Shown piece after piece: positions 1 through 6,605 of a DNA stretch of 64,000 nucleotides. Each line of letters opens with the position of its first letter. Positions within the stretch are counted from its first letter, which is position 1. Made by a program: the position numbers and the translations under genes. The stretch is taken from the NCBI RefSeq assembly GCF_019402665.1, contig NZ_VSST01000032.1, positions 1 to 64,000 of the forward strand. The letters are read 5' to 3'. This DNA comes from Bradyrhizobium canariense. Its GTDB lineage: Bacteria; Pseudomonadota; Alphaproteobacteria; Rhizobiales; Xanthobacteraceae. Under the pieces are notes generated by a model, which was given only the letters and a program-made list of their open reading frames with translations, had not been told where the DNA came from and ran no database searches.

Positions 1-179
1 CCGCGCATGTGCGGCATGAAGATGTCGACCAGCATCACGTCGAAATTCTGAGTTTCGAGCGCAGCCAAACCCGTTTCTCCGCCGTCAGTCAACGTGACGT
101 CGAAGCCCTGACGTTGGAGGAGGACCTCGATGGTCGCGCCGACCATCGGATCGTCATCAACCACGAGAATGCGCGGCAT
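1..179 (-). CDS. Response regulator receiver domain, N-terminal part (runs off the left edge)
   Basis: The frame starts at ATG 179 on the minus strand and leaves the window at base 1, so only about 59 residues are visible. They match the first half of a CheY-like receiver: a hydrophobic first strand ending in the acidic cluster D8-D9-D10 (VVDDDPMVG), and the strand-3 motif VDIFMPHM with the predicted phosphoacceptor Asp52. In the family a sensor kinase transfers phosphate to this Asp. The output domain, if any, lies outside the window, so the regulated process cannot be named. No kinase gene is visible beside it. Confidence 0.85.
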   Translation of the reverse strand, partial: MPRILVVDDDPMVGATIEVLLQRQGFDVTLTDGGETGLAALETQNFDVMLVDIFMPHMR

Positions 180-365
180 GACACTTCCCAGTCATCGAAG
201 TCCCCACAGCCAAGTTGATACAGGTGAATCGCGCGTCGGGTCAATTTGGGATTGGATAAGGGTGGATATGCACGGTGCGGTGAATAGAGGTCCACTCGCA
301 TCGATTGTGCGCGGCATCGCCGATGACGAATACGAGGCGAGCGACACAGGTGACGTGCCTGAATG

Positions 366-391
366 AAAAAAGCGCCGCATCGCTGCGACGC
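366..391 (-). terminator. Intrinsic terminator of the BA14K gene
   Basis: Read on the minus strand, an 8-bp stem (GCGTCGCA / TGCGGCGC, one G-U pair) with a GCGA tetraloop is followed directly by six T residues. It lies 28 bases after the stop codon of the BA14K-type gene. Confidence 0.8.
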
Positions 392-418
392 CTTCTTCTT
401 CAAGTGCTGCAGGTCGTG

Positions 419-1096
419 TTACGGGCAGGGATGACGCTGGCCGTCATAGCCGAGATAGGTGCCCGACGCCGGATCGTAGGACTTGTAGCGCTGCGCGCAG
501 TAGCCCGCGGAATCGCCACCGCTATCGGGCACGACTGCCACTGACGGTTCGTCATAGTAGCTGTCGCCATAGTAGTAGGGATCGTCATAATACCCGCCGC
601 CGTAATAGGCGTAGGAGCCGAGTCCGCCGATCGCAGCACCCGTTGCGAAGCCGGGCCAGAAGCCGCCGCCGTGACGGTGATGCCAGTGACGACCACTCCA
701 ATTGCCGCTACCGCCCTGCCAGTTGCCCGCAGTCGCGACGCTGCGTGTCCCGCTGTAGGACGGCGAGAAGGCCTGTCGGCTAGCCATGCCGCCTACGAAG
801 CTGCCACCGCCGGGACGTACCGCTGCGCCGGCGGCGAAATTGCCACCGCCGCCGCCGATCCGCGCGCCGCCGAAATTGCCGCCGCCCATGCGGGCGCCGC
901 CACCACCAAAGTGAGCCCCGCCACCACCGAAGTGAGCGCCGCCGCCGCCGAAGTGGGCACCGCCACCTCCGCCGCCGCCGCCAAAGTGTGCTCCGCCTCC
1001 AACCGCTGCGGCCCGACTTTGGGCAAAGCTCGGCGTCGCCAACGGGAGAACCAGCGCCACTGCCGCAGCCGCGCTCAAGACTTTCAGACTTTTCAT
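419..1096 (-). CDS. Secreted glycine-rich BA14K family protein
   Basis: A 225-residue protein. The start ATG 1096 has GGAG eight bases upstream and is followed by a clear signal peptide (hydrophobic residues about 5-20, then ATPSFAQ), so longer in-frame starts were rejected. The middle is a low-complexity tract with repeated GGAHFGGG units. The C-terminus carries the BA14K signature: CAQRYKSYDPASGTYLGYDG, with two Cys bracketing an Arg/Tyr-rich core. BA14K proteins were named from a Brucella surface antigen with lectin-like behaviour; their cellular role is unclear. Export to the periplasm or outer surface is inferred. An EcfG-type promoter upstream suggests stress induction, and a terminator follows the gene. 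Confidence 0.85.
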   Translation of the reverse strand: MKSLKVLSAAAAVALVLPLATPSFAQSRAAAVGGGAHFGGGGGGGGAHFGGGGAHFGGGGAHFGGGGARMGGGNFGGARIGGGGGNFAAGAAVRPGGGSFVGGMASRQAFSPSYSGTRSVATAGNWQGGSGNWSGRHWHHRHGGGFWPGFATGAAIGGLGSYAYYGGGYYDDPYYYGDSYYDEPSVAVVPDSGGDSAGYCAQRYKSYDPASGTYLGYDGQRHPCP

Positions 1097-1122
1097 GATC
1101 AAAACTCCTTTTCCCGGAAGCA

Positions 1123-1147
1123 AACCCCATGAAAGGGCCGGAGTTCC
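1123..1147 (-). promoter_or_regulatory. Candidate EcfG (general stress sigma) promoter for the BA14K gene
   Basis: On the minus strand GGAAC (1147-1143) is followed after 16 bases by GGTT (1126-1123), close to the EcfG pattern GGAAC-N16/17-CGTT. The -10 element ends 26 bases before the ATG, leaving room for a short leader with the GGAG ribosome site. The first base of the -10 element differs from consensus. Confidence 0.5.
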
Positions 1148-1343
1148 TGGGATCACGGGGGTTTGCGTGCGACGAAAAGTTTTCATGGCGACGCTGTATC
1201 CGGCATGAACGGATCGCGTCCGATTTGCGGCAGCGTTCCGTGCCGGTAGACCGCATCTACAGCGGGGCACCGCCGCCCGCGCCGAACTGGACATTTCGCC
1301 GTCCGGATGGCATCAGGACCCGACGAAGCAGGGCCCTTGCCGC

Positions 1344-1751
1344 ATGAAACAGTTCTTCCTCAAGTTTTTCACCTGGTGGAATGGCCAGACGTTTGGCACC
1401 CAACTCTGGACCAAGCGCTACGGCGAGCTGGTCGGCCAGGACGAGCAGGGCAACCTCTATTATCGCACCCGTGGCGGGGTGATCGACCCGACGCTCGGCT
1501 TCGAGCGGCGCTGGGTGGTCTATAACGGCTATGCCGAGGCCAGCCGTATCCCGCCGTCCTGGCACGGCTGGATGCATCACACCGTCGACGTGCCGCCGAC
1601 ACAGGACAATTACCAGCCGCGCGAGTGGGAAAAGCCGCACCAGCCCAACCTCACCGGCACGGCGAACGCCTATCGTCCCTCGGGCTCGACGCTCGCCAGC
1701 GGCAAGCGGCCGAAGGCGACCGGCGACTATCAGCCCTGGACGCCCAGCTAG
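1344..1751 (+). CDS. NADH:ubiquinone oxidoreductase accessory subunit, NDUFA12 (B17.2) family
   Basis: A 135-residue protein of the NDUFA12/B17.2 family, an accessory subunit of respiratory complex I shared by mitochondria and alphaproteobacteria. Visible family features are the N-terminal FFTWWNGQTFGT, the LVGQDEQGNLYYR segment, ERRWVVYNGYAEASRIPP, and PSWHGWMHH. The length is normal for the bacterial members. No signal peptide or membrane segment is seen, which fits a peripheral subunit on the matrix/cytoplasmic arm. The gene stands alone, far from any nuo operon, as is common in alphaproteobacteria. The start codon has only a weak ribosome site. Confidence 0.93.
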   Translation: MKQFFLKFFTWWNGQTFGTQLWTKRYGELVGQDEQGNLYYRTRGGVIDPTLGFERRWVVYNGYAEASRIPPSWHGWMHHTVDVPPTQDNYQPREWEKPHQPNLTGTANAYRPSGSTLASGKRPKATGDYQPWTPS

Positions 1752-1779
1752 GCGTCTGATCCCGGTCTCAATTCTTGTC

Positions 1780-2081
1780 GTGGAAGTGGATGCGCCCGCA
1801 TCCGCCTCGCTTTGCTGTGGACAACGGGAACAGCGGGGATGAGTCCCGCGCGCTGATTGCAGCCACGCGAGCGATGCGGCTCAATGATCGCATCTTACGG
1901 AGATGGGAGACCATCGCGTTCGGTTCGGGCAACAGTTCGCGACTGTCCCGAAATGCAGCGGCCGCCGACCAGGACTCGATCGGGAGATAGGCCCCCGGTC
2001 TGGAAGCTCCGAAATCGCCCGATGAAATGTGCAGCCGCCGTAAGACAGGAAAGGCCGCTCGGGAAACCGGGCGGCCTTTTT
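1780..2081 (+). ncRNA. Candidate structured small RNA or structured 3' UTR
   Basis: No convincing reading frame lies between the NDUFA12 stop and a strong terminator at 2050-2081, but the stretch is dense in hairpins. These are: GGATGC/GCATCC at 1788-1803 with a 4-base loop; GATGCG/CGCATC at 1873-1894; an 11-bp stem with a 2-base bulge at 1924-1952 (TTCGGG + ACAGT against ACTGT + CCCGAA, loop TCGCG); and ATCGGG/CCCGAT closing 1979-2023. The terminator points to transcription on the plus strand. I do not recognise it as 6S, tmRNA, SRP RNA or RNase P RNA. It may be an independent sRNA or the 3' UTR of the upstream gene. Confidence 0.35.
2050..2081 (+). terminator. Strong intrinsic terminator
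   Basis: The stem GGCCGCTCGG / CCGGGCGGCC (one U-G pair) with a GAAA tetraloop is followed by TTTTT. The T-run is on the plus strand, so it ends transcription coming from the NDUFA12 side or from the candidate RNA. Confidence 0.85.
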
Positions 2082-2101
2082 CTGTTGGGGCTTGTGGATG
2101 T

Positions 2102-2240
2102 CTCGTGCCCCGGACGCAGCGCAGCGCTTCTCCAGCGATGCGCTGCAGAGCCGGGGCCCATGCATCAGCACCCGCGTGGCTTCCTGGGTCCCGGCTCTGC
2201 GGAGCGTCACTGCGTGCCGCGCCGCGTCCGGGACACGCGA
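2102..2240. repeat. Nested-palindrome intergenic repeat, type A
   Basis: The ends are inverted: CTCGTGCCCCGGACGC at 2102-2117 against GCGTCCGGGACACG from 2224 onward. Inside lies a second inverted pair: GCAGAGCCGGGGCCCA at 2145-2160 against TGGGTCCCGGCTCTGC at 2184-2199. The transcript of either strand can fold into one long hairpin. From memory this motif recurs in Bradyrhizobium genomes. It abuts the stop codon of the next minus-strand gene. Confidence 0.7.
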
Positions 2241-2244
2241 GCAA

Positions 2245-2931
2245 CTACATCACCCGTTCCGCCGCCCGTTGGACGGCTTCGAGACGGCGGACCTGGTTCG
2301 GCGCGATCCGTTGCTTGACCTGCTCCAGCACGTCGGCTGACGCAGTATCCGGCGAACCGGAATTGAACGGAGGCGCCGGATTGTATTCGATCCCGAGCTG
2401 GATCGCTTCCGCCGTCGTGCGGTCGACCAGGATCGACACCAGCGTCAGCGCGAAATCGATTCCGGCGGTGACGCCGCCGCCCGTAACGCGATTGCGGTCG
2501 ATGCAGACGCGCGTCTTGGTCGGCGTCGCGCCGAACTGGCCCAGCATCTCCATCGCGCTCCAATGCGTGGCGGCGCGGTAGCCCTTCAGGAGGCCGGCAG
2601 CGCCGAGCGCCAGCGATCCCGTGCAGACTGAGGTGACATACTTGGCGCCTTCGGCCTGCCTGCGCAGGAAATTGAGCACCTCCTCGTCATTGAGCAGATC
2701 GTCGGTGCCGCGGCCGCCGGGCACGCAGATCACATCGAGCTGCGGGCAACCGGCGAACGTCATGGTCGGTGTCAGCGTCAGCACGGTATCGCTCGGCACC
2801 GGCTCGATCCGTTTCCAGATCAGATGCAGCTTCGCGCCCGGCAGAGACGAGAACACCTGCAACGGGCCGGTGAAGTCGAGCTGGGTGACGCGCGGAAACA
2901 CCAAGAGACCGATCTGGAGCGGGGACGACAT
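2245..2931 (-). CDS. inhA: DJ-1/PfpI family protein, isonitrile hydratase-like
   Basis: A 228-residue cytoplasmic protein, the same length as Pseudomonas isonitrile hydratase InhA, which hydrates isonitriles to N-substituted formamides. ATG 2931 has GGAGG five bases upstream; a TTG four codons earlier was rejected. The DJ-1/PfpI fold is evident: LDFTGP near residue 19 with the acidic residue that pairs with the nucleophile, DVICVPGG, and the nucleophile elbow TSVCTGSLALGAAGL with Cys103. The C-terminal AGIDFALTL and PAPPFNSGSPDTA segments are characteristic of InhA-type members. It is divergent from a GlxA-type regulator with the same fold. The substrate assignment is by resemblance; other DJ-1 activities are possible. 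Confidence 0.8.
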   Translation of the reverse strand: MSSPLQIGLLVFPRVTQLDFTGPLQVFSSLPGAKLHLIWKRIEPVPSDTVLTLTPTMTFAGCPQLDVICVPGGRGTDDLLNDEEVLNFLRRQAEGAKYVTSVCTGSLALGAAGLLKGYRAATHWSAMEMLGQFGATPTKTRVCIDRNRVTGGGVTAGIDFALTLVSILVDRTTAEAIQLGIEYNPAPPFNSGSPDTASADVLEQVKQRIAPNQVRRLEAVQRAAERVM

Positions 2932-2975
2932 GCGAGCCTCCAATTATGAGCTTGACGGAAGCAGCCTCTCATGAT

Positions 2976-2995
2976 GCCATTCTGTCCAAAATGGC
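2976..2995. promoter_or_regulatory. Inverted repeat in the inhA/glxA-type divergent promoter region
   Basis: GCCATT at 2976-2981 and AATGGC at 2990-2995 form a 6-bp inverted repeat with an 8-base spacer, 27 bases before the regulator's start codon and 45 bases from the hydratase start. Its place suggests an operator for the divergent AraC-type regulator. Confidence 0.3.
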
Positions 2996-3022
2996 GTTTT
3001 TCCCTCGCTTTCGGACATAACC

Positions 3023-3964
3023 ATGATCGGCATCCTGATCTTCCCGAACTTCCAGTTGCTCGATGCGGCCGGCCCGATCTCGGTGTTCGAGATCGCGGCG
3101 CGCTGCACGGGCAAATCGACGACCGGGATCCGCGTGCTGGCGGTGAACGCGGGGCCCGTGCGCAGCTCGTCCGGCGTGGAGATGATGGCGCGCGATTTCA
3201 AGTCGGCGAATGCGATCACGACGCTGGTCGTGGCGGGAGGCGCGGGGGTGACGGATGCCGCGCGCTGCGAGGTCACGCGTGCCTTCGTGCAGCGGCTGGC
3301 GCGGCGCGGCGTGCGGGTCGCCAGCGTCTGCTCGGGCGCCTATGTGCTGGCCGAAGCGGGTCTGCTCGACGGCCGTCGCGCCACCACGCATTGGGGACGC
3401 ACGCGGGATTTCGTCGCGCGCTATCCCAAGGTGAAGTTCGAGCCGGACCAGATTTTCACGCGCGATGGCAATGTGTGGACGTCGGCAGGCATCACGGCGG
3501 GCATCGACCTTGCGCTCGCGATGGTGACGGAGGATTATGGCGAAGAGATCGCGCAACAGGTCGCGCGGCAGCTCGTGCTGTATCATCGCCGCAGCGGCGG
3601 CCAGTCGCAATTCTCGTCACTTCTGGAATTGAAGACGCCGAACGGCCGGTTCGGTGCGCTGCTATCCTGGGCGCGCGAGAACCTCGACGCCCGCTTGACG
3701 GTGGAAGATCTCGCCGACCGCGCCGGCATGAGCGCGCGGCATTTTGCCCGCGCCTTTGCCGCCGAGACCGGCACGACGCCCTCGAAGGCCATCGAACGGC
3801 TGCGCATCGAGGTCGCGCGCGAGCGCGTCCAGTCCTCGCGCGAGGCGATCGAGCTCGTCGCGGAGGCGACCGGCTTCGGCGATCCCGAGCGCATGCGGCG
3901 CGCCTTCATCCGCGCCTTCGGTCAGCCGCCGCAAGCGCTGCGGCGCGCGGCAAGGGCCGGGTAG
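3023..3964 (+). CDS. GlxA/FtrA-type transcriptional regulator (DJ-1 domain plus AraC helix-turn-helix)
   Basis: A 313-residue two-domain regulator. Residues about 1-190 form a DJ-1/PfpI domain (LLDAAGPISVFEIA, TLVVAGGAG, ASVCSGAYVLAEAGLL with the elbow Cys). Residues about 215-305 form an AraC-type double helix-turn-helix (VEDLADRAGMSARHFARAF, then EATGFGDPERMRRAF). In this family the DJ-1 domain is thought to sense a small metabolite and the AraC domain binds DNA. It is divergent from the isonitrile hydratase-like gene across about 90 bases, so it probably controls that gene and perhaps itself. The effector is unknown. Confidence 0.88.
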   Translation: MIGILIFPNFQLLDAAGPISVFEIAARCTGKSTTGIRVLAVNAGPVRSSSGVEMMARDFKSANAITTLVVAGGAGVTDAARCEVTRAFVQRLARRGVRVASVCSGAYVLAEAGLLDGRRATTHWGRTRDFVARYPKVKFEPDQIFTRDGNVWTSAGITAGIDLALAMVTEDYGEEIAQQVARQLVLYHRRSGGQSQFSSLLELKTPNGRFGALLSWARENLDARLTVEDLADRAGMSARHFARAFAAETGTTPSKAIERLRIEVARERVQSSREAIELVAEATGFGDPERMRRAFIRAFGQPPQALRRAARAG

Positions 3965-4072
3965 GGAGAATTGATCGAGTTAGAGAGCCCGCTTGAGCGG
4001 GTGAGCAGACTTGCATAATGCCCGGTCTTCCGCCTTTTGGCCCGGAACGGACCTCGTCAAGCGAATGCACCC

Positions 4073-4093
4073 GTTGTAGACGATGTCTACAAC
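4073..4093. promoter_or_regulatory. Perfect palindromic operator candidate
   Basis: GTTGTAGAC at 4073-4081 and GTCTACAAC at 4085-4093 form a perfect 9-bp inverted repeat around the 3-base centre GAT. It ends 35 bases before the ATG of the 58-residue protein. No T-run follows, so it is not a terminator. A dimeric repressor site is the simplest reading. Confidence 0.55.
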
Positions 4094-4128
4094 ACGTACC
4101 GTCGCCGATACCGATGCAAGGAACTCCA

Positions 4129-4305
4129 ATGACTGATCGAGAAAAGATTCTGATTGCCCTTCGCGAAAAGCCCCTGAAGACTTTCGAAGTCATGAAGCGC
4201 GTGAACATCAAGAACCAGGACGACTGTCAATCGCTCCTGTTGAAGATGCGTGACGAAGGCGCCGTGAAGTTCGACATTCACAAGGGACATTGGCGTCCTG
4301 CGTGA
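4129..4305 (+). CDS. Small winged-helix-like protein, 58 residues, function unknown
   Basis: The ATG at 4129 has an AAGG motif about six bases upstream and gives 58 residues; an in-frame extension from 4018 crosses the palindrome and was rejected. The sequence suggests a minimal winged helix: helix 1 EKILIALRE, helix 2 KTFEVMKRVN, a likely recognition helix DDCQSLLLKMRDEG, then a wing AVKFDIHKGHW. It is highly charged and has no signal or membrane segment, so it is probably cytoplasmic. I do not recognise a named family. The palindrome just upstream suggests it may be a DNA-binding protein controlling itself, but that is inference. It stands alone and faces the convergent transporter gene. 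Confidence 0.75.
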   Translation: MTDREKILIALREKPLKTFEVMKRVNIKNQDDCQSLLLKMRDEGAVKFDIHKGHWRPA

Positions 4306-4351
4306 CGACATTCGCCTGGTCACCAGCGGTTCGCGACGGCAGAGCGGGCAT

Positions 4352-4381
4352 GACTTGCGTGTTGGCAAGACTTGCGTGTTG
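4352..4381. repeat. 13-bp direct repeat at the 3' end of the transporter gene
   Basis: GACTTGCGTGTTG occurs at 4352-4364 and again at 4369-4381, a 17-base period, directly after the stop codon of the minus-strand transporter gene. Confidence 0.7.
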
Positions 4382-4383
4382 AT

Positions 4384-5400
4384 TCAGCCCGATGCGGCCT
4401 TGCCGCCGGTTGCCGCGGCGCCCGAGGCCTGTGCGCGCGCCGTCAAGCGCCTCGCGATCGGCATCAGCATGTAGGGCGCCAGGTGAATGGGAAACTGCGT
4501 CATCGCGAAATAGAGCCAGGTGGTGGGCGGCAGCGCGCCGGCGGTCGCGGCGAGCATCAGGCCCAGATTGCGCTGTGACACCATCAGCCCGAGCGCCAGC
4601 GCGCGCTCGTAGCCGATGCGGCGGAACAGCAGCGTGGTGACGGCGAGCAGCGTGAAATAAATCGCGAAGGCGAGCGCGGCGAAGCCGATGGTGGAGACCG
4701 GCCGGGCGACGAGATCGCTCGCGACGTCGCCCATGATCGCGGTCGCGAAGACCAGCAGGATGACGATGTTGAAGCCGTCGATCGGCTGCCTGTGACGCTG
4801 GATCGCGGCCGCGCCGAAGACCTGCCGGATCACGGTCGCCGCGAGCAGCGATGCTGCGAGGATGCCGAGCAGCTTCAAGCCCAGCGCAGGCGGCGAGATG
4901 CTGAGCATGCCGTCGAGGAACAGGCTTGCGAACAGCGATGCCGTGAACGGCACCAGCGCGGTCGCGCTCACCAGCGTGACCAGCACCAGCGTGGCGTCGA
5001 GGCCCATCAGCGCGGCCAGCGCCGGCGCGGCCATCATCGGCGAGGCCATGCTCTGCAGCATCAATGCCAGGGCAAGGTCGGGCGCGCGCGCCGTGAGCCC
5101 GGTGACATGGACGATCAATCCGACGATCACAGGCACGCCGATCATGGTCCAGGCGCTCGCGGTCGCGACCAGCGCCGGCCGACGCAGATGACTGTAGAGT
5201 GCGGCGAGATCGACCCGCATGAAGGAGATGCAGAGCAGAACGAAGATCGCCTCGGTGACGAAGGGGCGCAGCAACGCCCCGAGCGGCGGCACCGCGAGCG
5301 CAATGAACACGACGGCCGCCACCGCGCGGGTGCCCTGGCCGCCAAGCCATGTCAGCCCGCGCAGGGGGAGGGCGAATATGCTTTGAAGAACGGGCGGCAT
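4384..5400 (-). CDS. Membrane transporter resembling the bile acid:Na+ symporter (BASS) family
   Basis: A 338-residue, very hydrophobic protein with roughly nine or ten predicted membrane helices and short polar loops. The pattern of an N-terminal half (LPLRGLTWLGG to about residue 165) and a similar C-terminal half ending with the SQRNLGLMLAA motif resembles BASS-family carriers, which move organic anions together with sodium. The substrate cannot be read from the sequence. The C-terminal tail is rich in Ala/Gly/Lys. The gene lies 12 bases downstream of the alpha/beta hydrolase gene on the same strand, so the two are probably co-transcribed. Confidence 0.7.
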   Translation of the reverse strand: MPPVLQSIFALPLRGLTWLGGQGTRAVAAVVFIALAVPPLGALLRPFVTEAIFVLLCISFMRVDLAALYSHLRRPALVATASAWTMIGVPVIVGLIVHVTGLTARAPDLALALMLQSMASPMMAAPALAALMGLDATLVLVTLVSATALVPFTASLFASLFLDGMLSISPPALGLKLLGILAASLLAATVIRQVFGAAAIQRHRQPIDGFNIVILLVFATAIMGDVASDLVARPVSTIGFAALAFAIYFTLLAVTTLLFRRIGYERALALGLMVSQRNLGLMLAATAGALPPTTWLYFAMTQFPIHLAPYMLMPIARRLTARAQASGAAATGGKAASG

Positions 5401-5412
5401 GGGAGCGGCGTC

Positions 5413-6360
5413 TCAGCCCAATCCTTTCAGCCACGTGCCGATCTCGCTCACGGCGACATTGGCCTCTCGCAGCAATTTTCCCATGGTGAAGAAGCCGTGG
5501 AACTGGCCGGGATAATACTTGGTAGCCACGGGCACGCCCGCTTGCCTCAGCCGCTCGGCATATTCGTTGCCTTCGTCGCGCAGGGGATCGGCACCGGCGG
5601 TGAGCACATAGGCCGGCGGCAGGCCGGCCAGGTTCGTCGCCCGTGCCGGCGAGGCGCGCCAGTCGTGGATATCGGCGGCGCCGTTGAGATAATGGTCGCG
5701 GAACCAGCGGATCACCGAATGCGTCAGCAGCACGCTGGTCTCGGGCTCGCTGTGGGAGCCGTGCGTCATCGCGAAATCGGTCGCCGGGTAGATCAGCAAC
5801 TGGCCCGCGATGGCGGGACCGTTGCCATCGCGCGCGGCGAGCGCGACGACTGCGGCGAGATTGCCGCCGGCGCTGTCGCCACCGATCGAAAGCCGGGAGG
5901 CGTCGATGCCGAGTTCGCGCGCGTTGGCGGCGACCCATTTGGTCGCGGCGATCGCGTCATCGATGGCGGCGGGAAATTTGTGCTCGGGCGCGAGGCGGTA
6001 GTCCACCGAGATCACGATCAGCGCGCCGGCGTCGGCGAGCTGGCGGCAGACGACGTCATGGGAGTCGAGATCGCCGATCACCCAGCCGCCGCCGTGGAAG
6101 AACACCAGCGCCGGGGACAAGCCATCATGCCGGCGCGGCTCTTTCGGAACATAGAGGCGTGCGGGAATGGCGCCGTGCGGTGCCGGGATCGACAGCGGCG
6201 TGATGCGTGCGAGGTCCGGTGGCTCGGGATTGGTCGCAAAGCGCGCCTGCGCGTAATAGGCCCGCGCTTCCGGCGCGGTCAGGCTCTCGTAGGCGGGCCG
6301 GCCGGCCTCCTGGAAGGCCTTGTAGACGGCGGCGGCATCGGGATCGAGCACAACGGGCAT
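5413..6360 (-). CDS. Alpha/beta hydrolase, hormone-sensitive-lipase (GDXG) family
   Basis: A 315-residue esterase-like enzyme. The start at ATG 6360 (AAGG about 11 bases upstream) gives the usual family length; the open frame to 6618 has no supporting signal. Key motifs are the oxyanion-hole HGGGWVIGD, the nucleophile elbow GGDSAGGNLAA, the acid in TAGADPLRDEG, and the catalytic His in GQFHGFFTM. Members hydrolyse short-chain acyl esters in the cytoplasm; the natural substrate is not predictable. It heads a two-gene unit with the BASS-like transporter, so uptake and hydrolysis of one compound is a reasonable guess. Confidence 0.88.
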   Translation of the reverse strand: MPVVLDPDAAAVYKAFQEAGRPAYESLTAPEARAYYAQARFATNPEPPDLARITPLSIPAPHGAIPARLYVPKEPRRHDGLSPALVFFHGGGWVIGDLDSHDVVCRQLADAGALIVISVDYRLAPEHKFPAAIDDAIAATKWVAANARELGIDASRLSIGGDSAGGNLAAVVALAARDGNGPAIAGQLLIYPATDFAMTHGSHSEPETSVLLTHSVIRWFRDHYLNGAADIHDWRASPARATNLAGLPPAYVLTAGADPLRDEGNEYAERLRQAGVPVATKYYPGQFHGFFTMGKLLREANVAVSEIGTWLKGLG

Positions 6361-6605
6361 GGGAAGCGACCTTGCGGGTTTCTGATTGTTCGTTGGACGT
6401 CGTTTTCGGGGGCGATGCCCGCCTGACGCCTGGGAGGAGTGCTCGACTATCCCATCCGGGGGCCGATCTGGCCAGACCGGGCCGGGAAGGGTAGGGGTGC
6501 CGCCCTTCCCCCGCCGTATTCGCCGTGTTAACCGGATGGCCTGCGAGCGGCGGTATCCCCTGTAGAATGTCCAGCAAGCCCGATTCGCTGTTGAAGCCGC
6601 GCGAG

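Noticed and set aside
1752..2081. Possible 6S, tmRNA, SRP or RNase P RNA
   Set aside because: None of the conserved cores of these RNAs was found, so only a generic structured-RNA call was made.
1768..2244. Minus-strand open frame of 158 codons upstream of NDUFA12
   Set aside because: It crosses the terminator and the type A repeat, has no ribosome site, and its product looks like translated repeat DNA.
3985..4002. CCCGC-TTGA-GCGGG hairpin after the GlxA-type gene as a terminator
   Set aside because: The stem is only five bases and no T-run follows.
4033..4078. GGAAC...CGTT before the 58-residue gene as an EcfG promoter
   Set aside because: The spacer is 23 bases, outside the 16-17 range.
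4208..5938. Minus-strand open frame of 576 codons
   Set aside because: It overlaps the transporter and hydrolase genes in another frame and has an Arg-rich composition typical of shifted GC-rich frames.
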